From assembly GCA_016584495.1 (NCBI GenBank), contig WAID01000009.1, positions 1,240,001-1,304,000 of the forward strand: a DNA stretch of 64,000 nucleotides. The letters are read 5' to 3'. Below, piece after piece: positions 36,500 through 47,460 of this stretch. Under the pieces are notes generated by a model. That model was not told where the DNA came from. It saw only the letters and a program-made list of their open reading frames with translations, and ran no database searches. The stretch is from Celoporthe dispersa. Lineage: Eukaryota; Ascomycota; Sordariomycetes; Diaporthales; Cryphonectriaceae. Positions within the stretch are counted from its first letter, which is position 1. Each line of letters starts with the position of its first letter. A program made the position numbers and the translations under genes.

Positions 36500-37123
36500 A
36501 TGGGAAAGGGCAAGCCTAGAGGACTTAACGCCGCGCGCAAGCTGCGCAACAACCGCCGCGAGCAGCGATGGGCCGATAACGGTTACAAGAAGCGTGCCCT
36601 GGGCACCGCCTTCAAGTCCTCGCCCTTTGGAGGTTCCTCCCACGCCAAGGGCATCGTCCTCGAGAAGGTCGGTGTCGAGGCCAAGCAGCCCAACTCCGCT
36701 ATCCGGAAGTGCGTCCGTGTCCAGTTGATCAAGAACGGCAAGAAGGTCACTGCTTTCGGTACGAGACACCTACCATCACCACAGTCTCGTCCCCCCACCC
36801 CCCCAAAACTACACGTCATGAATGATCTTCCTCCTTCCCGCGCCTTCACATGCGGTATCGAGAAGGATTCGATAGTGTGGTTATGGGAGAGAGGGAGTAA
36901 GCGCAAGACTGGGACGCATTGGCTGACATGACTGTTTTTTCTAGTCCCCAACGACGGTTGCCTGAACTTCGTGGACGAGAACGACGAGGTGCTCCTGGCT
37001 GGTTTCGGTCGCAAGGGCAAGGCCAAGGGTGATATCCCCGGTGTGCGATTCAAGGTCGTCAAGGTTTCCGGTGTCGGTCTGCTGGCTCTGTGGAAGGAGA
37101 AGAAGGAGAAGCCCCGCTCTTAG
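36500..37123 (+). CDS. rps23: 40S ribosomal protein S23 (uS12)
   Basis: Exons 36500..36758 and 36945..37123 (438 nt, 145 residues, the exact family length). The start is [20 protein letters not shown]. The universally conserved [20 protein letters not shown] loop and the decoding-site segment VPNDGCLNF are intact, and the end is [11 protein letters not shown]. uS12 sits at the A-site decoding centre of the small subunit and controls accuracy. The 186-nt intron (gtacga..ttctag) falls at AF|VPNDG. No frame problem. Confidence 0.98.
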
Positions 37124-37511
37124 ACGACGGCGTTGCTGCTGCTCCGGGAAATCGGAATGGCGGGAGACGGGACAAAAAAAGACAGCAAAGGGATGCTCTG
37201 GGTTTTTTCGGCGTCAATCAGTGCTTGCTCTCATCGGCATCTTCATAAATCAGGCATGGGGGGTTCTGATTTCTACTCGGTAGCCATGATCGACGAATAA
37301 ACAGATCATTGCGCCATGAAGCACTGAACAAGGACGTCCGGATATACAAACACTCTCTCGAGGCCATGGGGGAAGAAGGGGAGGTGGCGCAACAGTGCCG
37401 AGGGGAGACAGGCTGATCGGGGATGGACCCGTCCAATGCGATTCTATCACGCGCAGTCTTTCATGGTGATACACAAGGTCTAGAAGATGGTACATTTGGT
37501 GTGTCGGGCGA
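37124..37511. other. 3' regions of convergent rps23 and coq2
   Basis: Short tail-to-tail spacer of 388 bp. No additional gene is seen. Confidence 0.7.
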
Positions 37512-38761
37512 TTACTTGCCCTCGAGCTCCGTCTCCTCCTCCTTCTTGGAATACCTTAGGGCGTAGTCCGCCGCCAGCCCAGCACTGATGACACCACCCG
37601 TCAGCCAGCACCCGTTGACAAACCACCACCAGCAGTCCTTGACACTCTTCAGGTTGACCTTCCTGATCATGTACCCCAGCGTGATGACAGCGCCTCCACA
37701 GCTGCCCGCGAAAAAGGCCGGCCCGGCACCAGCCGCAACCCCAGCAGCGGTCAGGAAGCCTACCTGCACAGCCGCCAGTCCCACCAGCACCCTCTTGGAC
37801 TGGTCATGCGCGAGCGCGATGCTCTTGATGCCGGCCCTGACATCATCCCGGGCATCCATGTGCGCGTAGATAAAATCATACAGCACCGTCCACGCCACGT
37901 TGGACCCATACAGACACGCCGCAGCCGTCAGCGCCGGCACGCTCGATAGCAGGTCCACGCCCAGCGCAGGGAAGCCCACGATGGCGCCCCAGGAGAAGGT
38001 GAGCCCCAGCACGAACTGCGGGTAGTACGTGACGCGCTTGGCGAGCGGGTATGACGCCACGAGGAGGAGGCTCGGGGTGGCGTAGAAGAAGCACTCGATG
38101 GGGAACTGCAGGAGCACGGCCAGGCCGGCGAGGAGCTGCGCGCCGGTGAAGATGAGGGCCTGGCGGGGGTCACGGCGCCGCGCGCGATAGGGCGCAGGCG
38201 GGTCCGGCTCACGTGCGGGTCCAGGTTGCGGTCCCAGAGGTCGTTGATCGTGCAGCCTGCGCCGCGCATGACGAGAGCGCCGGCGAAGAAGAGCATGGAG
38301 GTGCCGAGGACGGTGAGGGGCGGCGTGATGGGGTGCGCGAGCGGCGCGGCGAGGAGCGTGGAGAAGAGGCACGGGAAGTAGAGGTAGTAGGTACCCGTGG
38401 GCTTGTCGAGGCGGATGAGCTCGGCGTAGGGGACCCATGAGCTTGGAAGATGCGCGAGGAGGCCGGTCTTTGGGGGTTCGTATGGGATTGGAGCTGGTGC
38501 TTGACCACGATCTTGGAGGTCTGTGCTCGCATTTGCAGCCGAAGAGGTCGGCCTCGTCGTTGTGGATGAGATGCAGGCTCTCAGCACAGGACGGTCTCTG
38601 GCAGCACGGCAGACGCTTGGCTCAGCGTGAGATTTTGATCTCGACGTTGTTGTTCGTTGACTATGGCATCTTGGCCGGCTTATGAACGATATGGTGCCAG
38701 GTGAGAGGCGGTAGGCACATGTTCTTGCTCGCAGCGCACCTCTGGCGGCGAGGGCGCTCAT
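37512..38761 (-). CDS. coq2: 4-hydroxybenzoate polyprenyltransferase COQ2, one frame break
   Basis: Starts MSALAARGALRARTCAYRLS, a basic Ser/Arg-rich mitochondrial presequence, then SSWVPYAELIRLDKPTGTYYLY, the UbiA entry. The first Asp-rich motif NDLWDRNLDPHVSRTRLRP (about residue 190) and the second YAHMDARDDVRAGIKS (about 300) bind Mg-polyprenyl diphosphate. Several hydrophobic membrane segments follow. COQ2 couples the polyprenyl tail to 4-hydroxybenzoate in the inner mitochondrial membrane, the first membrane step of ubiquinone synthesis. The frame breaks at the G5 run 38165-38169 just after the first motif; one more base gives VTPRQALIFTGAQLLAGL and a total of 1251 nt (416 residues). Intact motifs in both frames argue for a missing base. 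Confidence 0.93.
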
Positions 38762-39546
38762 TGCTGCTGGTGAGGCGCTCAGCTGAGTCTTTTGCAGTGT
38801 TGTTAGCTCTATGAAATCTGAGAATGATCTTATGATAACATCTAGGTCGTTTTTTTTTTTTTTTTTTTTAAAAACAACACCCGATCAAGAAAAGAAAAGA
38901 ACAAATGCCTTCCTTTTGCTAAGGACCAGACACGGCCGTAGTTCATGCAGACTTTGAACTCGCATTTTGGAGAGTCTTGAACCAGTAAGGAGGATCTCTC
39001 ACCTCGGCTTGACGAACCTTCCTAGCGGCTCAGGTTCCTCAAAATCAAATATTTATCAACTTGTAAAACATCATAAATATCTGAGGTGATATGATGGGGC
39101 TTCGGAGTGAGCGAGCGCAAGCCGCAATATGCACTGTTGGAGGAAAATCTTCAGAAACTGAAGTCATCGGGGTTGGGGTCTAAGACCCCTGTTAAGACGA
39201 ACTGTAGTCGACGGTGGGAGGCGCCTGTGGAAAACCAAGCTACTGTTAGAACGGGCGGCGCTACAGGGTTGTTGCAATCGCCTCGGCGCGCGTCAACTCG
39301 CGACTAGACTTCTGCTCTGAATCTCTCTGAGTTTCTTTCTCACTGCCTCTGCGACGCCGTCTTCTGGACTCCAGAATCTTTCTTCTCGGCCAGGTATCGA
39401 GGAGGAGACGCAGGCCGATTATGTGTTGAGCCGTGCCCCCTCTGCTGGACCGCGCCGCTTCTGGTCGCATCCAGCACAGCGGCGTCCACCGCAGAGAACA
39501 AGACACTGGATGTTTCCTCTTGGGGCCCTGAGCATATCAGATCAAT
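38762..39546. other. Divergent promoter region, coq2 and JmjC gene
   Basis: Upstream of both coq2 (-) and the JmjC gene (+). Contains a T20 run at 38850-38869 and AT-rich stretches near 39045-39075. No gene recognised. Confidence 0.6.
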
Positions 39547-42500
39547 ATGGCTCCTGCTACTCACCCTCAGGCCAAGTTCGATCCTATCCCCCCGAACCTA
39601 GACCTACATGCCATCGTCGATCGAACGCCAAACTTCGAGTTCGCCCAGCGGATACCCGCCTCCAAGATCAGGAAGCTCGAGTTCGAGAAGCTGGTCTGGT
39701 ACCAGGTCATCAAGCAGGGGAAACCTCTGGTCATCGAGGGCTGGCAGGGCAGGCTCCCAAAGTCGCTCTTCAGCGCCCAGTGGCTTGAGGCAACCTACAA
39801 CAAGAAACGTAGGCCTGCCTCCCCTCAAGCGTGTTGCCCTACCCTTGCTGCCTTTCACAGGATGCTGATGACCCCCGCAGAGGAGGATGTCCGTGACATC
39901 AACGCTCAGGTCAACATCCCGATGACCTTGGGTCACTACCTGCGATCGATGCGACAACTTACCGACCAGTGGACCCCGCACAATTTCCGAGACGAGCGAA
40001 GACAACGACTCTACATGAAGGATATCGACTGCCCGCTAGAGTGGCATGACTATCTGCGCAAGATCATGCCGCCAGGCCTGTTCTACTGGAACGAGAATGT
40101 CGAGGACCATGGCGCCAATGAGGATGATCTTTTCGTGGAGGAGAAGGCTGCCGCACCGGCGGGTGATCTCATGAGCAGCCTGCCGCAAGACATGCGCGCC
40201 CAGAATCTGATGTGCTACATTGGACACGAGGGGACATACACCCCAGCGCACCGCGAGATGTGCGCCTCCCTTGGACAGAATATCATGGTCGAGGCATCAT
40301 CCAACGAAAATGGGGAAAAGGAAGGCAGCTCCATATGGTTCATGACCGAGACCAAAGACCGCCAGGTCGTTCGCGAGTACTTCTTGTCCATGCTAGGCCA
40401 CGATGTCGAGATCGAGAAACACTTCGCGCAGATCAACGCTTGGAAGAAAGCGACTTTTCCGGTCTATATAGTTGAGCAGAAGGTGGGCGATTTCATCCTC
40501 ATCCCGCCTCTGGCACCCCACCAGGTCTGGAACAGGGGCACCCGGACCATGAAGGTTGCCTGGAACCGAACGACCGTGGAGACCTTGGAATTCGCCTTGT
40601 ACGAGGCGCTCCCGCGGGCGCGGCTCGTCTGCCGCGACGAGCAGTACAAGAATAAAGCCATCATCTATTTCACATTGAAAAAGTACCACGAGATGCTCCA
40701 GAACGCCGCAGACCCTCAGATGTCCTGGCTGATGGGCGATGAGGTCGGCAAAGACTCTGTGAGGCTCGTGCAGCTCAAGAAGGACTTCAAGAAGCTGCTG
40801 CAGCTCTTCACAGAGATTCTGGTGGACGAGATGTTCTCGTCCAAGGAGAAGAACGTCGAGATGATTCCCTTTGACTCCTGCATCACATGCTCTTACTGCC
40901 GGTGTAATATCTTCAACCGCTTCCTCACCTGTCAGCACTGCGTCCGAGATCTCATAGGAGGCGACCAAGATACCTACGACATCTGCATGGAATGCTACGC
41001 CATGGGACGATCCTGCATCTGCGTCTCCCGCCTGTCTTTCTGCGAGCAGTGGAACTGGGCCGAGCTCGTCGACAATTACGAAGCGTGGCGGACCATGGTC
41101 ATCTACAACGACGGCTTCGTTGATCTGAACCTGTCGCCGCCGCCTCTAGAAATCGCCAGGATGAAGATTGGCAGGAAGTCCTTGGCTCAGATCTGCCAGG
41201 AGCAGCTGCGGATCAGACCATTTCATGATATCACAGAACCTAACAGGCCGCCTTCGCTGGAGCCGGAGGAGCCGGTGGTGGTGGACGAGCAGGGAAATCC
41301 CAAGAGACGGAAGCGGAAGAAGAAGAAGGGCGATACGTACAAGTGTCACACCTGCATCCACAAGGACTACACCTACCGCCTGGCTTTCTGTACCAACCCG
41401 GGTTGTCATCAGGCCTATTGCTTTGGCGTCCTCTATCGAGCATTTGACATGATGCCACAAGAGGTCCTACAGGCGGAGCACTGGCAGTGTCCAAAGTGCC
41501 AGGGAATTTGTAACTGTGGTTCGTGTCGCAGAGCGGGCACCACAGTCCCCTACGAACCCAAGAACACATACATTGGTCACGACACTCGCGCTGTTGCTGA
41601 TGACCGCAGCCAAGAAGTCCTTGTTGACTTCCGAGTGCACAACCTGAACTGGCTGAAAGCAGCTGGTGACGAGAGCCGGAATCACAACAGCAAGCGGATC
41701 CAGCGCCTCCGCCAGCAGGCTGACGCCGAAAAGGAGAAGGACCAGGACGTTGTGGATGCTCTCGCAGAAGCCAATGCTGCTGATACCAACAGCCTCGGGG
41801 ACCATGGCGAGGTCTATGACGGCCTCAGCGGCGATGCAAATGGCCGTCAAGATCTGCTGGCTCAGAATGGCGCTGCAGAGGCTGCTGGCCTGATGGCGCT
41901 GCCCGACGCGCAGGCTTCATTGTATCCGGAGACAGCCTATCCCGAACCACCTGGACCGGAACGGAGGCTCGGGATGGGTTATTACGAGCAGGATGATTCT
42001 CCCGACAAGATCCTCTTCAATTATTACGAAGAACCCGACGGTGAGGACATGTTCGACGAGGAGTCTGAACTCGTCAAGAAAGCGCTACGCCTAGCGAAGC
42101 GTCGCACTCGCCAGGAAGACGACAGTGACCCAGACTTTGTGGTCGCAAAGTCGCACAAGAGGAAGAGAGTTGACAAAGCAACCAAGGCCAATATGCTCCA
42201 GAACCTGGATCCTGCACTCCTTGGAGGTGAGGACGTGACTATGGTGGACGCGCCTGCAGAGCCTCCAACGCAGGCACCTACCAAGTCAGCAGCAAGCAAT
42301 GGCCAGCAGGGGCAGCAGCAGGGTCAGGTAGGCCTCGAGCGACCATTTGATCCTAATATTCCAACCTTACGGCCGTCGAGGCCCACGGTATCTTATGCGG
42401 ACATGGACGGAGATATTGAGGAGTTCAATGAGACAGTACCAAACAAACCCAAGAGGCCCAGACAACCCGAGGCCACGCCGATAGCAGCAGCAGCCAGCTC

Positions 42501-43594
42501 TGATCCTCTCGACCTTGCCGCAGAAGCATTTAGGGCGATTGCGAATGCAGCCAGTTCCCAGACTCCCCAGACATCCGCCCGCCGAAAGGGGCGGCCGGGT
42601 AGACCACGCAAATCGGATGCAACCGCCTCTTCTACCCCACCAACAGGCTCGGCCAAGAAGCGCGGCCGACCTTCCCGGGCATCCTTGGCCATGAGCTCGA
42701 CCGCCTTCAGCGATGGGACGCCAGGGTCTCCCCACGACGCCATGATCGGGGAGCTCGAGCAGGAGCTTGCCAGGGAGCTGGGAGATGAGGGTATCTCTGC
42801 TGGCCCCGCGGCTGAGACCCTGATGCCCAAGAGAAGAGGCCGGCCACCGAAGAAGGCCGTACACGCGACTGAAAAGCCAACACCGACCATAGCGTCTCGT
42901 ACCGATAAGACGCCTGCTCCTGCTTCGAGTGAGAAGTTCTTGTCAATGGCCGAGCGTATGGCGCTCCGTGGCAAGAAGATCAAGATCGGAAAGCGGAAGC
43001 CGGCAAAGGATGTAGGGAATGCGGTGGACAAGCCGGCCAATAAAAGTGTGAAGGTTGGCGCCGCGGGAGATGATGCAAATGCTACCGTGCCAACGGTCAA
43101 AAAGCCACGGGGGCCATCCGAGCCAGAGCCCTCGCGGGTGCCGCCGCGGTCTCAGCAGCCTGATGGGCGCGTGGAAGAGCCCGTCACATCATCTCGGCCT
43201 GCGAGCACCGCTCCGGTGGCCAGGATCTCCAGCTCGGCACCTTCTCGATCGAATGTCTCAGCCCCGCACCCATCACTGCCATGTCGAGAGCGTCAGGTAG
43301 TGCTGCGGTCGATAGAGAGCTGGCATCGAGGGCCCCGTCTCCGCTCGCGCAGCCACCCAAGCCGAAGGGCCCGACAATAGTGAGACTCGGAGACTCCGAC
43401 GACGATGGCGATGGCTACAGCCTGTACAGCAGTTCACCGCCTGCCTCTGGGAACCAGGACGAGAGCTCCGATAGAGGCTCCAGCGAGGACATACCCGCTA
43501 AGCCTATAGCAAGGTCTACCTTGGGGGGAACACCGCCGTGAGAGGTAGAGGTGGCCGTGGCCGGGGTAGGGGCCGTGGCAGGGGACGGGGATGA
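39547..43594 (+). CDS. JmjC / 4CXXC zinc-finger / AT-hook chromatin protein, two frame breaks
   Basis: Exons 39547..39808 and 39881..43594; the 72-nt intron is in frame and joins NKK to QEDVRD. The JmjC domain shows GTYTPAHREMCASLGQN (about 198) with H-R-E in place of the usual HxD, and the distal iron His in APHQVWNRG (about 300). A Cys-rich finger follows at about 420-475, then the 4CXXC_R1-type finger with CHTC, CTNPGC, CPKC and CNCGSC (about 575-645). An acidic middle and three AT-hooks (GRPGRPRK, KKRGRPSR, RRGRPPKK, about 990-1075) follow. Near the end the frame breaks at CCCC 43263-43266 and again in the G6 run around 43524. One extra base at each gives APITAMSRASG and then a short RG-rich tail, total 1325 residues. 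Lysine demethylase-like activity at AT-rich DNA is inferred. Confidence 0.88.
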
Positions 43595-43989
43595 AATGGA
43601 AGGAAGTGCGCATCACCCGAAATCCACGATCGCAGTTTTCTACAACTTTGGATTGCATAGCAGGTAGCGGAGCAGTCCAGCCAGAGAGCCGCGATACTTG
43701 CTTGACGAGTCTATGCCATGAAGCGGCCCTTCTTTCCATGTGTGTGTGTGTCGTGTATGTTTTTCACGTTATTGTGCTCTGATCTAGCCAGTACTTTTTG
43801 GTGCATCAAGATGCCCACAGGTAACGACCCTCCCTCGACCAAAAACGCCACATGCATATTTATTTCCTCCGTGACCCGATACTGCCTTCTCCATCCTCCG
43901 TGAAACCCAGCATCTGTGACAAATATTCCGCAGAGCACCTACTACATACACCTTTCCCTAAACCCCCTTGGTTTCTCTCTCTCTTTCTT
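43595..43989. other. 3' regions of convergent genes
   Basis: Tail-to-tail spacer with a short GT repeat at about 43738-43750. No gene seen. Confidence 0.65.
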
Positions 43990-44455
43990 TCACATCGGAT
44001 CCTTGGTCGAGGTACCCTTGACCGCCTTCTCCTCGGCATGCTTCTTGGTCCGCTCCTGCATCGAGGCAAAGTCCTCCTTGGGGGTGCGGTCCGCCTTGAC
44101 GGCCTCCTCGCCGTCGGACGCGAGCTCGGGCTTCCAGTGGCCCTGGCCGCTCTTCTGCTTGGCGAGGGAGTCTTGCTTGTGCTTCTCGTAGTCATTGTTA
44201 TCTGTTTTTGAGGGGAAGGGGGGAGGTAAGCAATTGGTTGCCAGGAGGGGGGGGGTGGGATTACAGAGTGACGAGGATGTAGGCGGAAACGCAGGGCAGG
44301 CTGCCTCGTGGTGAGGCTCATGTTGACGACATACCACCCGAGGACTCCTTCATCTGGCGAGACGAGGACACGGCAAAACCCCTCTGGAGGGCGGGCGTCG
44401 AGGCGACGGCGGGGCGCAGGGCGCCAGCGGATCGGAGGAGGATTCTTGAGGCCAT
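43990..44455 (-). CDS. Small probable mitochondrial protein (110 aa), unknown function
   Basis: Exons 44455..44335 and 44201..43990 (333 nt). The N-terminus MASRILLRSAGALRPAVAST is a typical amphipathic, Arg/Ser/Ala-rich mitochondrial presequence. The second exon gives a hydrophilic helical protein (DYEKHKQDSLAKQKSGQGHW, KPELASDGEEAVKADR, then Lys/Glu-rich). The intron 44202..44334 has good ends (gtatgt..aacag) and joins ESSG to DNNDYEKH in phase. I recall this layout as a conserved small protein of filamentous fungi, but no function or family name comes to mind. It is not an ATPase inhibitor by sequence. Confidence 0.78.
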
Positions 44456-45451
44456 TATTGCGGCTGGCAGGAGTATACGGCGTGGTCGCGAAACTAAGAA
44501 AGTCTTGTTGCTGGGTTTGAAGGGAGGAAGGGGGAGAGGAAAGGTCTCTTCTCGTGATCGTCCTGCTGTTGTCAATTGGTTGTCCTGTTCTTGTGGTCTG
44601 GAGTATGTTCGATGAGGGGGAAACTCTCACAGGTTATGAAGAGAAAAAAATCTGGACAAAGGGAAAGAGAGCTGTGCTGTGTAGCTCTTCCATGACCCTC
44701 GGCTGTTGTGCTCTCTCTTCTACGCCCATCGGTCAAGGGGGTTGCAGGTTATGATGTCATGACCGCAAAGCTGCCTGTGATCTTACTTTCAAGGCGATCC
44801 TAGTGGTGGATGTGGATCTGCGGGGCAGATGGGCTCTCGAGTACTTCAGGTATGAATTATCAAGTAGACTTGTCATCATTTATCATCCTGTCAATGGATG
44901 CTGGTAACCCAGACTTCCTTGAGGTTATAGGAGATGTCCTCCTTGGGTCCAGTGGCCCCTAAATTTGCAGCAGAGCCGCATCAGCATATCTCGACTGCAT
45001 GCCATTTGCTTCACACAGCCTGCTTGCCCTCGCCTGAAAGTGAGTGGGTGAGTGAGTGAAGCCTGTAAACAGCAGGTTTTCTACAGCATCAGGTGCTAGG
45101 CAGTTTGAGTTGCTACTGAAGTGAAAACAGGCAGCAGAAACCAGTTTCCTGTCACGGCAGTCATCCTGCTCGGGTTGACCAAGACATGTTACCTACTTAC
45201 ATGGTATAGACATGCAGGCTTCATTGGTGTCAAGCATCTGGTATCTTGTTGCATAACAATGTTTCTATCACTTCTTCATATCATAAACTTGCTGATCATA
45301 GACTACAAGGCATAGCCACATATAATCAAGAAGCTAGGATGATTACAACAAAGTAGCGACAGCGTTAGGCAACAGCCTGGTCATACACAATCCAAACTTT
45401 GACAACACACCAAGAGCGCTGCCACACAAGTACCAAGTACTCATGGACTCA
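44456..45451. other. Intergenic, no gene seen
   Basis: Upstream of the small mitochondrial gene and downstream of the MFS gene. No family features on either strand. Confidence 0.6.
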
Positions 45452-47460
45452 TCAACCCATCTGCTGGACTGGCCCTGTCGTCTCCATCTTTAGAACCACA
45501 AACAGGTCGTGACGCGCCCACCAGCTCCGCAGACGTTTTCCATACACATACACCGGCAGACCTAGCAGGCACAGAAAGATGGACGTCCCACCAAACACGT
45601 ACATGATCTGCTCTGGCCCCTTGGCAGCAACCCAGTCATTCGCAAAGTTGGAGAGCCCATAAAACATAAAGTTCTGTAGACAGTCAGTAAGTGGACTTCC
45701 CATACAGGAGGAGGAGGGCACCTGGAAGGCGGCTGTGCCCCATGACTTTGTTGCACGCACCTTGAAGAACATGTTCATGATGAACATCTCGTTACTCTGG
45801 CTCCGAAACGCATCGAGGGCATACGAGAGGGTCGAGAAGATCCCAACGAGCACGCCAACCATCATGACGCCCTGCAGAAACGCACACAGCTCGGCCGCCG
45901 CGCCGATCTCCATGGTGTAGCCGAACAGGAACATGCCTAGTCCGCACATGACCATCGCGAAGGACATGAAGACGAGGCGAAACTCGGGCTCGCTGCGAGG
46001 AGTATTAGAGACGGAATATATATATATATATATATGAGGGGCTCACTCACTATACACCCGAGTTCTTCTTGGCCATCCACTTCACGACGGGGTCGCTCCC
46101 CCAGCCGACGATAATCGACCCTATCATGCCGCCTATGAAAGGGCCCGCTCCGATATATCCGATCTGAGCAGGGCCAAAGTTCCAAGGCGGCCCCGAAAAA
46201 GATCCCGGACAGGATGATGGCCGAGCCCACATACCAGCTGTTGAGAAGGCCTGATGTGATGACCGCGTAGCAGGCAGCAGGATTCAGCAGCGTGAGCAGC
46301 GGGCCGAAGAGGAACTTGAAGATGCTGTCTCTGGAGTAAAGGCCTGAGAAGATGGCCAGGGACTGGACGAATGTCTTCTTGGGAGGAGGAACTGTGGCAC
46401 CCCTCGGGCCGGCCTGTTCGTCGTGATGCTCGACTGCGGCGTCTTCTTTCTCCCTCGCTGGGGGCGCCTCAGCTGGTGTGGTGTCCCCCTTGCTGAGGTC
46501 CACCTCGTACTTCGTCTCACGAACATATGTCGTCTCAGGACAGAACAAGAACATGGCCACGAACTGGATGACCAGAAATATCTGAAAGAGGTGAAACAGC
46601 CACAGCCAGCCCAGGTCCGCAAAGACCTGGCCGCAGATGATGGAGGCCAGGCTCGACGCCGAGTTGAGCACAAAGTTGATGAGCGAGACGCGCAGGCCGC
46701 GCTGGTGCACAAAGTACATGTCCCCCACCGTAGAGACGATCAGGCTCTCGAAGGCGCTCGTTGAGAACCCCTGGATGATGCGGGCTGCGAGTAGATAGTT
46801 GTAGCTGATCTGTGCCTCGCCGACGGCGGTGCCGATGATGCCAAAGAGAGTCGACGCGAGGAAGACGGGTCGCTTTCCGTACTTCCTGCTGAAGGCGCAG
46901 ACGAAGGGGCCGATGCAGCCGGCGGCCAGGAGATTGTAGCCTGAGACGAGCACGACCGAGGTGAGTGGGCGGTTCAGCGTCTCGGCGATGGCAAAGTAGG
47001 ATGCATTGAGAAGTGGTCCCTGAATATCACAATCGGTTATGAGTAATTCATTGCCCCCCCCCTCTCTCTCTTCGAGACTCCTTGCGCTTGGTGATCGATG
47101 TAAAGGAATTAGAAACCATGGATGACTCACATTTGTACCGGCGTTCAACATGGCTCCAAGACATAGGATGGCCGTGATCAGTTCCTTCCTCCACATAGGC
47201 CAGTTCAGGGGGATCGTTTGGGTCGTCTGATGGCTGAGGTGCCAGGACTATGTGGGAATCTCTCCCCTTGCCGTGCTTTAAGCCCTCGACGGCTGCGGCA
47301 TCCTCGCTGCGCGCAGTCTCATCGTCTAGAAATACCGTTCCTGGAACGTGCGCGAGAGTGCTGTGATCTGGTAATCAAAATAGTGGCTGTGAGCTCCTCA
47401 CGCGGTCGTCAAGTCTGATGAGAACTGGCTGTCTTACCTTCCAGTACCCCCGAACCCCAT
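45452..47460 (-). CDS. MFS transporter (DHA-type), three frame breaks
   Basis: Exons 47460..47438, 47367..47131, 47019..46051, 45992..45761 and 45673..45452. The first exon encodes only MGFGVLE and needs G4 rather than G5 (47447-47451). Exon 2 reads LAHVPGTVFLDDE and then DPNDPLNWPMWRKEL, the DPxNW entry of fungal drug:H+ antiporter-like MFS; this needs C4 rather than C5 (47208-47212). Exon 3 has TM helices, the loop motif RKYGKRPVFLAS and a variable central loop; dropping one base at 46192-46197 gives NFGPAQIGYIGAGPFIGG. Intron 45993..46050 holds a TA repeat. The end is METTGPVQQMG. Restored length is 1680 nt (559 residues), about 12 helices. Substrate unknown. Three separate breaks could also mean a decaying gene, but all motifs and splice sites are intact. 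Confidence 0.82.
46016..46035 (+). repeat. TA dinucleotide repeat within an intron
   Basis: About ten TA units lie inside the 58-nt third intron of the MFS gene, between donor and acceptor. Confidence 0.95.
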
